Shown in pieces: positions 1 through 11,413 of a stretch of DNA of 64,000 bases. Below the pieces are notes generated by a model. The model was not told where the DNA came from. It searched no databases and saw nothing but the letters and a program-made list of their open reading frames with translations. The stretch is taken from NCBI GenBank assembly GCA_013397115.1, contig VWZW01004700.1, positions 1,969,309 to 2,033,308 on the forward strand, read 5' to 3'. Origin of the DNA: Edolisoma coerulescens (Eukaryota > Chordata > Aves > Passeriformes > Campephagidae). The position numbers and the translations under genes were made by a program. Position 1 is the first letter of the stretch. Each line of letters opens with the position of its first letter.

Positions 1-3000
1 GAAGGATTTGGGGGCAAGCTAGGGAATATAGAGTATATGTGCATATAGGTTTGGATTAGGAAGAATGGGATTCATTACAGAGGAGGAGACTGCAAGTGGG
101 ACAATGGTTAAATGACTTGATTTGTTTAATTCTTGCATTTCTCTAATTGTTTAGAACTTTAGGTGTTCAAGGTCTACTTAAAAGTCAATTAAGTTCAAGG
201 AACCATTGGATTTATTCTTTATTCCTTAGGTAGATAGTGAGTATTCTTTTTTAGAAATATTTAATACTTTCTATTAAAGGTTAAAATGAACAGCTTTCTA
301 GACAGGAAGTTATATTACACAAGAATCTGAATATATGTAATTTATCTTTATAATAATTTGGCTTAGTTTTGTTTCTTTCTGTTGAATTACCAAATAAAGT
401 AGGGGATGGTAGTAAATGCAATGCAAATTAAGTACTACATGCCATAACCCTTCAGACTGCTGTTGTCACCACTGCATGTTACCTTTGCTAAATACCAGTA
501 TCTCTAAAATGTCTCAGTTAAAAAAAGCTTTAAATGCATTCTTGAAATTTATGGGCAAGTTATGATAGGCAATGAGAGTATCTAGCTTGCCTTCTGATGT
601 GGAGTGTTGCAGCACAATCCAGAAATACATGGGGTTCAATAGTTCTGAAAGTGTTACTGAAATAGGTGCACCTTTGAGTAGAAAACCATATAGCAACTCA
701 GTTCAAGAATCAGTTATTAAGTATCTTTTCCATTTGAGAAAATCTGGTAAAGAGTTGTGTTACCTTTTGCTAATATCAGAACAATTCAGGGAGGACAGAG
801 TAAAATGGTTCTGGTACGGGCATTGTTTGTTTCTAAGGTAGTATCTTTGATGTCTACAGTATCCATTCAACAAGGAGTAACTTGAAAGGAAAAAAAATAC
901 TTAAATCCTGTTTCTCAATTTTAAACATTTTTCTCTTCTTTTGGCATATTTAGCAGTTTTGTGGGGTTTTTTTTCCTTCTCAATCTGTCTCACAAAAATG
1001 TCTTCTTGATCATGTGTCTCTTGCTCAGTTGGGTCTATCACAAATGTAATCTAGTGATTTCAAACGTAATCTGTGCTCTGGTGTCTGGGTGAAATGTGTT
1101 CTCTGGGTAAATGTACAGTGATTTTTTTTTTTTTAGTTTTTCTTTTTTAGATTTCTTTTAAAATAAAATTAGCTTTATGCCTTGACACAAGGGAGAAATA
1201 AAATAGTGATGTTATTCTTTACCTGCATATTAGGTATATCTAATAGAACACAAGGTATATGATAGCTATCTAATAGTCTCTAATAGTTTGGGTGAAAGGA
1301 ATCAAAGTTCTTTCATTATATGATTGCTTTATTGACAGAAATTAAGTATTTGGGGTAGGAGAGTGGAAGTAAAGAGTCCCTGTTAGTATGCTTTTTTCTC
1401 TATACTGTATCTCTCAATTAGTCTCCATCACATATCACAAAGCTATGAGTCCTGACTTCGATGAAACAGCAAAGGAGAACGTAAGTTCTTCATAAAAAAC
1501 CAAACAGCCAACACAAAACCAAACAAATCACCCCAGCACACAAACACCACCCCTAAACCCCCCAAGTGACCCCCTAACCCACCTCTCTTCCAACAAAAAA
1601 AACTCAAACAGAAAACAGCTTACGAGTATCATGGAATCTAGGGATTCACATCGAGTATCTTTCTTTTTCTACTGGGCTGAATTAATTCTTGGAGACGTGA
1701 GGTCAGGTGCTAGCACAGATAAGAAGGATGCAAAAGTGCTCCTGGAGTAGAAATGACAATGTTGAAGAGTATTCTAAAATATCTTGCCCATGGTTATTCT
1801 CCAGCTCAAGATTTCTTCTTACAACTGACAACAGATTTTTGGAAAGGGAGGAGTGAGTTGTCTTTTACTCTGGAACATGGGGATAACGCTCAAGATAATA
1901 TTTGGGTTAGTATAGGGCTGCTGAAGCCTTTATTTTTGCACTCCTTATTTCCCTTCAGACAGCAATGATCTATTGTGGGAGGAGTGACATTGCCTACAAA
2001 TGCCCAGGGAATGAATTCAGTCTTCTGACCTTGATGGTTTGAGCCAGAACTGTGGGCTTAAATTCTAAAATAGAATTATTGGAAGTAACCTTTTGCTGCT
2101 GACAGATGTTGCTGCAAGAATTTTACTTCATAAATCTTTTTTTTTTTTTTGGAGCAGCAACCATAAACCTCAAGTGGTTTGTGAGAGGGAAATTGAAATT
2201 ACTTAAATCTCTGATCATTCTTTCCTTGGTGACAAGTATGGAAGAGATGAGGCCAAAAAAAGGTTATAGATTTTTGGAATTGTTTATAGGCTAGGGAATG
2301 TTAGTATGTTTTATCACTAGTTAGCCAAAAATGATAAAAAAGAATTTTGTTCATTAAACTAAGCAGCTCAACAACATATGTCAGATCATTTTCCTGTTCC
2401 ATATATTGCTTATTCTTTGGAACACCTTAGGCAATTGAGGCCATGTTGGTTAATTTTAATACAAGAAGTAATTTCTTTTATTTCTGTTTTCATAGGCACA
2501 TGAAGAAATGCAGCAGTGTCAGATTAGAAAGGGGCTTCTGGACCCTAGTGCCAAGCTCTTATGTCAGCTCCTCAAGTTCTGTCTTAAAACTGGTTAGAAT
2601 ACTGTTCCATTACCATGTTGGTGACCTGTTCCAGATTGCTCTACTAGTCACTTAACCTGTTACCTTTTTTTAGCATTGCTATTAAAATAGCTATTCTATA
2701 TATCTGATCCTTCTCTTAGACTTTTATTCCCCAATGTTATTATTGTCCAACACAGATGTTGTGTCTAACAACTCCTCACTGTTTCCACTGGAATCTATTC
2801 TTTGAATCAATTCAACCAGTATTCCAAGTGAAACCTCCTCAAGACCTCAAATAATATTATGGCTTTCTTTTCTCTGCAAGAAATACTTTGACCAATGCAT
2901 ACTAAGATAAACATTTCTTTTACAGGCCTTCTGCACATTCACAGTTCAGTCACTTGGTGTAGTACTCCCACATTCTTCTCACAAATTTTGAAAAGATCCT

Positions 3001-6000
3001 TATTTTCCACCATTAATTTCTTTTGAACCTTAAATGTGTAACCTCATACTTTGTTCTTCTAAGCTTCAGGCTTTTTTCTTTGTCTGCTTCAGTCTTGTGA
3101 TGATGTAGTATTTGATGTGGTTATATTTTTACAGGTGCAAATTTTTTGTCTGTACTGAATCTTATAGGATTTTTTGATGCAAAATATCTAGCAGGTTCTG
3201 TTATCACTTGTCAGATGCCACAGCAGAACCTGACTGCTTTTTGGGAATGATGTGTTTATTTTTAGTTAAACAAAAACAAAGCTTGTTTTCACTTTCTTAC
3301 TTTCTGAGCTCTGATTAGTTGAAGTACCCATTACAAAAAGACTTAACACATTTTTGCTTTGACAAGCTTCTGGAGAGTGTTAGAACCCTACCCAAACTTG
3401 TCAGAAGCCTAAATGCTAGTATGACCTTATTGAGCTGGGTGCTAATGGATAAGTAGTAATGAAATCAACTCTTCAGCTGAAAATATTGATGGCATGACAT
3501 TTTTGGTGAAATTAGAAGCACTGTCGAACACTCAAAGTTTCATATAAAAGTAGATCTCTGACTTGAAGACTGGAGTTCAAGTGTTAAAAGCTCCTCTAAT
3601 TTTCCCCCTATGTGCTTTAACACTCATTCTGAAAGCAATTCTGCCACAGTGCTTGTGTCTTAATTCTGTAGGCACCTTTAATCTCTCTGTAGGCAAATGG
3701 GATGTGGAAACCATGCATGTAATTTCAGCTGCTGCTTTCCACTCTGGACTCACAGTGAAAAACTTATTTCCATAAACTACTTAAACTTAGGTATTGTGTC
3801 ATGACTAGAACCAGCTGAAGTGGTAGAAGGACAGTAGCTTTGGAAAAAGAGGGACAGCTAGTTGGGAAGCAGTGGTACCCTCAATAAACACAGTAATGCT
3901 TGGTAAAAGTTATTGTTTGGAGCTGCAAGATTATTGCTGAATTACTCAGCAGTTGTGCAGTGGTCTTCCACGTTAGCAAAAATGTTAATTATCATCATAA
4001 AGTGCTGCTGGTGCCTAAATGGAGGACTCCTATCTCATGTTCACTGAGCAGACACTGAGGTTCCTAAAGTCCTGAATTGGGTGTAATACATTATAAGGGG
4101 CCTGAAGGACACATCTCCTACAAGTGCTTTGTTCTGCCAGGACTCAGTACCACAGTCCCCAGCCTATATGTAGACCACTGGGCTACAAAATGAAATTTAC
4201 CTCTGGTATGAATACATCACATTTTCCTGGTGCACATTTTGATAGATATGTGGTTGCTATGTGGCCATAGCAACATTTTTGGCTTTTAAAAATGAGTTCT
4301 GCTTGTGTTGCAAACATTCTTTCCTCTTTTGAAAAGATTTGTACAAAAGCAGCACTCCCATGAATATTGCAGTTTTAGTCTTCATTTTCCTTTATCCTTT
4401 TTCCCTTGTGTGCTGTATTGTGATGTAGAAAAACTATTATTGGGATGCAGTTACCTTTCAGCATTTCTGCTGGAAGCGTTTCTCTTAAGAAATTGTTCAA
4501 GACTCTGTATCCCAAATAGGCATAATATGAGGAAGTATGATGGGTCCTGTTTTCTGCTTCAAACAGAAATGCTCACTGGGACACTGTTCAGGTTCCTGTC
4601 CTGGACTTCTTCCTTGGCTTAAATAATTGTCATAAAGTAGTCCTGGGAGAATGTCATACAACACGGAGTAGATACCAATGAAAAAAACTAATTCTTGAAA
4701 TGCTTTGCTCAATTAACTTACTTAAATGTGAAACTATCTTTATGTTGAACTGCTTTCCTCACTGAAAATAGCCCTGAATTTCAAATGCTGATGATAAAAT
4801 ATCACAAGGGGGCACCAAAGCTTTTTGTTACAGAACAGAACTCCAGTTTTCCTTCCCTCTTTAACCCACACACACTGACGCAACGGTACAAATGCAAAAT
4901 ATTTTGAATGGCTTAAAGCAATGGTGGCCATAATTCTTGCCCCTGGGAGCTGCATACCAAAATCTACAAGAGGAGTGGGCATCCTGGGAAGCAGTTCGGA
5001 TGGTATTACTTCTCCAGGGCTTCCTTTACAAGGTGAAGCTGTGCTGGGCCTGCAGCCAGGTCCTACAGCAACCAGGCAAGATCATAGAATTATAAACTGC
5101 CCTGAACAGTGCCTCCTGGCTCAGTTCCTCTCTTAGCCACAGACTTGGATTATCCAGCAGTTTCCATGCCAGTCTAGATTACAAAACATAACTCTTTCAT
5201 GGAAGTGTTGCAGGTGAAACATTTGAGAATTGGTAGTTTCAGGAGCTGCAAGCTCTGGATTTTATTCCATATTCGATAATAAAATTTTTTTTAATACTTT
5301 TTTTAAATATTTGATAATAAAATCCAACATGGTTTTATGAAATATGAATACACATGCCTCCTCTATCATGGCTTTTAAATGATCACAGGAAAAATATTTT
5401 ATGCATTTTATTCGTACTTAATTGATGCTCTGAAGGCTTTAATAAACAAGAAAGGGAACACATTAACTTTTTTAAACTCAAATTGGAAAAGACTAAGTAT
5501 TCCCATGTAACATATTTTAAACAATGTCAGAATGGCAGATTTTTTTTTTCTTTTTTTGTCTGTTAAATGAAGACTGGGTGAGAATTTGGTAACGTAAAGT
5601 GTTCTTTATTTTTTAACTAGGTACTCCTGGAGTCTAGGAGAGCAATACGTAGTTAGGAAAGTAAAATACCTACAACATAAGACAGCTGTAATTTTTGGAT
5701 GCTTTTCTGAAGCATTATTGAAATCTTAAGGAGCACGTATTAGTTATGGATTCTCATACAATTCTCAACACCTGTTGAGTAGACACTGCTGTGTTCTTGA
5801 AGTGGAGGAACTTGAAATATTTTTCTTTTTTTCCTCCTGATTCTTTTTTCTGCTCGATCAGTCTCCCAATCTATTTCATTATAGAACTCCCCAGCAGCCA
5901 CAGCAGTGTAACAAAAATGTGGGAACTGGTGGTCATTAAGATGTTTTGTCTCAAACAGCACTGCTGCTATCCAGACTTGATGCATCAGTAACATTTCACT

Positions 6001-7348
6001 TGGGTAACTCAGCTGAGGAATCCTGGCTTTGGGGACTGCTGCTGACACCTGCTTGACAGTAAGAAAGGGAGGACATGCATGTGTTTAGTGTTTCTTGTTG
6101 GTATTTGACACCTACTGCCAGGAGATGATCTGCTAAAGGACGTGTTTGACGTTATTGGCATATGCTATTCCTATCTGCTGAAGCTTCTTCATTATGCCTC
6201 TTGCATTGGTCCTTTGGTGGACTGGAGCACCTGTTAAGCCATGATCAAGAAACTGACCTGACATAAACCAAGCTGTTAGTGACCCCAGAAAAAAAAAAAA
6301 AATGAAATTTACTTGCGCAGCTAGAAGTAGGAAGTGGTAGTAAATTTGAAAAGCTTAAAGTAGCGCAGCCAAAATGTATTACAAACCATGACTCCAGTTT
6401 ATCTACATGGAAAACAGATAATAGCCAGTAACAATGCAATCTTTTGTACATAGTGCCAAAACTTTGGATGCATCCCCTGACAGTGAAATCTCTGTGAGAA
6501 ATAACTGTCACTGTTTCTTCTGATCTGTATCTATGTTTCAGCTGAAAGATATGCTACATTAACTGTAGTAGGGCTGCTAGCAAAAATCTCTCTCTACCTT
6601 GCTGTAGACTTATGCACCATGCCAATGTTTTTATCATGTATGTGGTTTGATAGCTGTGGCTCTAGTAATCCTTTCCCGATTTTCATTCTGTCTTTGCAGA
6701 ATTACTTTATTTCTAATACTTTATTTCTAATAATAATTTTGAAATAATTTCTCTATTTTTATTATTATTTCTAATAATTTTATTTCACAATCTTGCTAAA
6801 TAATTTTTTCAATTAAGTGTTAATGCTCCTTTCCAAAATTAGGAAAGGTAGTGTGAAATTCTCCTAAAGCTCTAGGAGTTATGCCTTAAGACACTAATAG
6901 AAATTTATGAAGGAATCAGATGCCTGCAGGTGTGTATGCAGGAGGCATACACACTACTTGGCATGTAGGAGGCAGTAAGAGTACAAATGTATATCACAAA
7001 TTGCTATGCAGTCCTTCCAAATTCCAGTTCATTTTCCAGGTATGTCTCTGTATTCCCCTAATGTTTTTCAAGACCCATATTAAGCAAATGGAAATCAAAC
7101 CTTACTTAAAGCCTTTATATTTGATAAGACACCTCTACATTGTCCTGATAGAATAAGATTGTTATAGGAATCCTTGGGCCATTGGCAACATGGACAAGTC
7201 CAGAAGTATTCTCCAGTGACTATCCAAATAAAGACTTCTGTAGAGGTAAAGCTCTTTGGACTTCCCTCTGAGATTCTCCTCCAGCAGTTAAAGGTTTTTA
7301 ATGTTGATAGCCCAATGCTAAGTTACATTTCTTCCTTTACTGTTTCTG
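1..7348. other. Intergenic / upstream DNA, no gene recognised
   Basis: The sequence is AT-rich with stop codons in all frames at short spacing and no exon-like segment with convincing similarity. It contains T and A homopolymers, a C-rich, G-poor stretch (about 1,490-1,600) and possibly a worn CR1 3' tail near 5,088. The neighbouring gene expected upstream of RGS22 in other vertebrates (FBXO43) was not detected. Confidence 0.6.
1550..1580 (-). other. Potential G-quadruplex motif on minus strand
   Basis: On the + strand there are four C-runs (4, 6, 5 and 3 bases) with spacers TAAA, AAGTGA and TAA. The minus strand therefore fits G3+N1-7 repeated four times. It lies inside a strongly strand-asymmetric A/C-rich tract. 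Confidence 0.6.
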
Positions 7349-7965
7349 GAATCATAGAATGGTTTAGGTTGAAAAAGCCCACTAAGATCATGGAGTCCAA
7401 CCATTAACCTTGTTAACTGCAAAGTCCACCACTAAACCATATCCTTAAATGTCACAAGTTCCTTAAATACCTTCAGGGATAGTGACTCAACCACTTCCAT
7501 GTGTAGCCTGTTCCAGTGCTGGATAATCCTTTTGGTGAAGAATTTTTTCCCAACAGCCGACCTAAAACTCTTCTGGCACAACTTGAGGCCATTTCCTCTT
7601 GTCCTATCACCTGATACCTGGGAGAAGAGACTGACCCCCACTCACTACAACCTCCTGTCAGGTAGTTGTAGAGAGTGAAAAGGTTTCCCCTGAGCCTCCT
7701 TTGCTCCAGGCTAAACAACCCCAGCTCCCTCAGCTGCTCCTCACAGGACTTGTGCTCTAAACCATTCCCCAGCTCGATTGCCCTTCACTGGACAAGCTCC
7801 AGCACCTCAATGTCCTTCTTGTAGTGAGTGGCCCAGAACCGGTCACAGGACTTGAGGTGTGGCCTCACCAGTGCCAAGTACAGAGGGACAATCGCTGCTC
7901 TGGTCCTGCTGGCCACACTATTCCTGATACAGGCCAGGATGCTATTGACCCATCCTATTTTATTT
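7349..7965 (-). mobile_element. CR1 LINE, 5'-truncated, minus orientation
   Basis: The + strand start (AATCATAGAATGGTTTAGG) is the reverse complement of the avian CR1 3' tail. Read on the minus strand, the body encodes broken pieces of the CR1 reverse-transcriptase C-terminus (LVRPHLKSCDRFW, HYKKDIEVLE, LEQRRLRGNLFTLYNYL, KKFFTKRIIQHWNRL) spread over several frames with stops. It is a dead copy of about 600 bp. Confidence 0.93.
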
Positions 7966-10655
7966 TTAAGCACTTGCTTTTTTGCTCTTCACCTAGATTA
8001 TCTTCAGGAGTTTTATTTCTCTCCTTTTAAAATTCTTTTGACTGCTCATATTCCCAATAACAGTTTCCTCAGGTGTTTGCACTAATTTTTTCTGACAGCC
8101 ATAGAATTGCATTAAACTGTGCCTGTAAGCTGGGACTATCAGATTCAACACAGAGGCTCCACCATTACCACAGGCAGCCTCTGTGTTTTTGCCAACACAA
8201 TAATTTAAGGCATTTAAGGGCCAGCTATCTGACACTGGATTTGCACTTTGCTCTCGTGATCTGACTCTCACTGTGGCACTTCTGCAGTCAATATTTAAAT
8301 GGGTTTCCTAGCACCTGTTTTTAGTGTTTGTGACTGCAGCTTTCAGATGCAAAACTAAAATCTCTGTGGTAATCATCTGAAAAAGAAACAGTAGTTATAT
8401 CCAACTAAAGTTGGATTTCTGTAAAAATATTTAGGTATTAAAGGTATTACAGCAAGAAACGCCCCCTTATATCTGAGATGCAGTGTTTCTATGGAAAATC
8501 AATAGCTGCCCTTGAGTATCTCTCTAGAGGCGTATCTACATTTTTGTTATTAGTATTTGCTACCTTTTGAAAATTACATGAAAATTCATGACTTCACTAC
8601 GACCACTGCCAGGAATCAAGCACAGGTTAGCACCTATGAACACAAGTGTGCATTTGGATTTGATAAAGCAATCCAGTTTACGTTTTGTCTTTACCTGAGC
8701 AAGTCCCAAGGAGGCTTGTTCATCCAGCAAGCTGGCATAGCTTGTATGTGTGGTTCTTTGAAGGCAAAGTTGCCTCAGCAGTTTTGATCTGCTTTGCCTG
8801 GGTAATACTTAGAAGTCCTTACCCTGATAAATGGCAGAAAGCATACATTTCAGAGATTTGTGGAGGGCAGATTAAAGTCTTGACTGAAAGTTTATCTCTC
8901 CAAATGGCTCTTCATTAATACAGAGGAGGGAAACGCCAGCAGGTATGAAGTGGACCAATTGATGTTTTCCTTCCATTTGTGTTCCAGTGCAGTCTCTTCC
9001 TGTGATGGCCTTCTGATAGATTACCATTTTCTAAAATTTCTAACAATTTAAAACCTACTTTTAGTACTTTTGCTTTCTTTTGTCTAATATTTTATGGGTA
9101 TCACCTTTTTTTAGAACTTTTCCCCCATCCTGTCTAGCCATTCATCTTTACTACAGGGTAAGATGCTTTTTGGGATAGACCATGGCTTTGACTATAGTTA
9201 TGAAACATCCTGTAGGCCTGCAGATCTGCTAAGCTAAATAATAATAAAAATTAAAATAAAATAAGAACATGGAAAGAGAGAAATGTGAAAAAGGAGGGAA
9301 ATGAGCTTTATCTTTACATGTCAGTTTCACTAGCTAGTGAACTTTTAACTGGCAATATAAAATCAGGACTGAAATGCACACACACAAAGTATTTGGCCTA
9401 AATGTGTGTTGTTAACTAAGATAATGAAAAAGTGATGATGACTGCTTATAGATTCTCCATAAGAGAGTACAGTGTGTATTTTTTGATGAGCTTAATCCTA
9501 AACGTAATCTTTGAAGCACACTGAAACAGTACAAAGACCTAAGAATTTTATATCAAAATACACCTGATGAGAGAAGGATAGCAAAAGAAACTTTTTTAAT
9601 ACTATTTTTCTTAATTGACTAATTTCCAGACTTCAGCTGTTTCTGAGCTGTCTTGTAGCTTCCACTTCTAATTTAAAAAAAAAAAAGGCTCATTCATCAT
9701 GTTTCTGTTGTATTTTCTTCAAAAACTGCAAGCAATTAGGGAAGTTTAGGAGAAAGTTATACACTGCAGACTATGTTTATACCTACATCAGAAAGAAAGA
9801 GGGGCAGGGGGAAAATGAGTGGAATGAACATTAGCTTAAACATTTAAAATCATATTAAGTAGTTTGGTTATGAGACAATCCAGGCTCATAATACAATGGA
9901 GTGCAATTCTTTTACATGTTGAAAGGGTTTAACTTTGCATTTTATGGGCTGTTATGCATATTTCTCTTACATATAAATTAAGTATACCTCTTTGAAATAT
10001 TTCATAGTGACAACAGAATATGTCCTGATACATAGAACTAGGAACTTTGATGTTCGCTTACTGTTTGTCATGTCTTACTGAATAGAATCTGCATACAGAG
10101 GATGTAAGAATAGTTAATACTTCATCAGAATACTGATATTTAAATTGTCAATAGCTAACTTGTCTGAATCTTTATATTTTATTCTTTACTTTTGTTGAAT
10201 ATGGTTTTTATATATATGAAACTTTTTGCCGAAATGTGTATCTTGAATAACAATTATTCAGCTTATCTCTTAGGCCTTTGGAAATACTATTCTCCTCTTA
10301 AGGGACACCCCCTGCCCCCCACCCTGATCCAAACCACCCTAAGAAGCTAATCTGACAGCTAACAATAGTCCATTAAGACAATTAGAAGAAGTATTATTCT
10401 GGCATTTAGCGATTAGATCAGTGATTGTATTTGGGCAGGCATCCCCAGGAGAGGGAATGCACATCTGGAGTAGAGGGTGCAAAATACCATGTGTTTCTAG
10501 GAGATGAAGCCATTTTCCCTGCCTCTATGGTAATGGATTTGCTGCTTGTTCATTATTAACTCTCATCAGTTCCTGGATTTTAAGCTGCAGTCCCTGAGCA
10601 TGTGCATTTGTTCTATTTTTACTTAATTATGGATTCCACCGAAGTCATGTATGAG
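7966..10655. other. Upstream non-coding DNA, nothing recognised
   Basis: AT-rich sequence with short simple stretches (A-rich near 9,238-9,270; C-runs near 10,307-10,340). No exon, RNA gene or clear transposon was recognised. Confidence 0.5.
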
Positions 10656-10898
10656 TTAAAATGAAACTTTTTTTTCACAGCTGAGCGGTACAACTGGATA
10701 TACAACTCTGCTCTGTGAAAGGGGACACAAATGATAGTTTTCTGGGAATGGCAAGGTCTTGGTGCATTTTGGGCACTTCCCGTGTCCCGCTGATGGATTA
10801 GGCTTCGCAAAGGAGCCCTTCATGTGCCTTGCATACATGACATCTTGTACAACTGATCCCAGTGAGATTTTTGCCAAGCTACTAAAAGCAGTGCTGGT
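10656..10898 (-). CDS. Unidentified minus-strand open segment with acceptor (candidate terminal exon)
   Basis: On the minus strand a strong acceptor (CTGCTTATTTCCAG) is followed immediately by 80 open codons to TAA. The predicted peptide includes ISLGSVVQDVMYARHMKGSF and a Cys-x2-Cys-x10-His-x-Cys cluster (KCPKCTKTLPFPENYHLC) that could bind zinc. It lies about 300 bp upstream of the RGS22 CpG island, in the divergent direction. I do not recognise the protein and found no matching upstream exon in phase; the nearest minus-strand donor (about 11,117) does not keep frame. It may be chance or a pseudogene fragment. Confidence 0.25.
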   Translation of the reverse strand, partial: TSTAFSSLAKISLGSVVQDVMYARHMKGSFAKPNPSAGHGKCPKCTKTLPFPENYHLCPLSQSRVVYPVVPLSCEKKVSF

Positions 10899-11274
10899 CT
10901 GGAAATAAGCAGAGGCAGAGAACCTTTAGTGAACTTCCATGCCAAAAAATCCTGAGGGATTTATGCAGTTCTAGGATAAGGTACTTGCTAGGTAGGATGG
11001 TTTTCAGATCCCAGTTGTGAAACACCTAAATCCCACTGAAATCCTCACACAGGAGCCTGAATTCCTTCTTTGCACACAGCTTTCGCTGACCCCACCAGAA
11101 ACGTGCCTTTTTCTTACATGCGGGAGCCAAGGCAGAAACTAACATTCTGGGAGTGTTTAGTTTCATTTCCGGCTACAAGTATCCTCAGACTTCTGGTTCT
11201 CAGGCATCTCCTTCGGGACTGTCCGCCCTCAGGGAGCGCGGTGCCGGGCTGGGCGCTGCCCGGGCCGTGTTTGC

Positions 11275-11288
11275 AGCGCCATGGCAAC
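11275..11288 (+). promoter_or_regulatory. X-box (RFX factor) candidate site
   Basis: The 14 bases AGCGCCATGGCAAC match 11 of 14 positions of the palindromic RFX consensus GTTGCCATGGCAAC, with a perfect right half-site. RFX2/RFX3 sites near promoters are typical of testis and motile-cilium genes, the reported expression domain of RGS22. The site sits about 100 bp before the conserved start codon and contains the in-frame upstream ATG at 11281. Function is inferred. Confidence 0.5.
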
Positions 11289-11388
11289 GGCGCGGCGGCC
11301 ACAGGCCCCTGCCGGGCCCGGCGCCCCGGGCGCTGCCCCCGCTGCTCCCGCGATCCCACCTGTGCAGCTCGCGGCTGCGGGCCCCGGG

Positions 11389-11413
11389 ATGCGGTCCAAG
11401 AGGCTCACCACCG
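11389..11413 (+). CDS. RGS22: RGS22 exon 1 (start codon, residues 1-8)
   Basis: The ATG at 11389 opens M-R-S-K-R-L-T-T and the exon ends with one base of the next codon before the donor GTACGT. This start was chosen because mammalian RGS22 also begins with M, two residues, then KRLT. An in-frame ATG at 11281 has a stronger Kozak context and would add 36 Ala/Pro-rich residues; it may be used, but the extension has no counterpart that I know. Confidence 0.85.

Noticed and set aside
5088..5170. Possible CR1 tail in reverse (ATCATAGAATTATAAACTG)
   Set aside because: Only the first dozen bases fit a CR1 end; the following sequence does not clearly match, so it was not listed as a feature.
7432..7973. 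Minus-strand open frames with reverse-transcriptase-like words
   Set aside because: They are fragments of a dead CR1 LINE, not a host gene; the frames are broken by stops and shifts. The same holds for 15012-15486 and 20501-21083.
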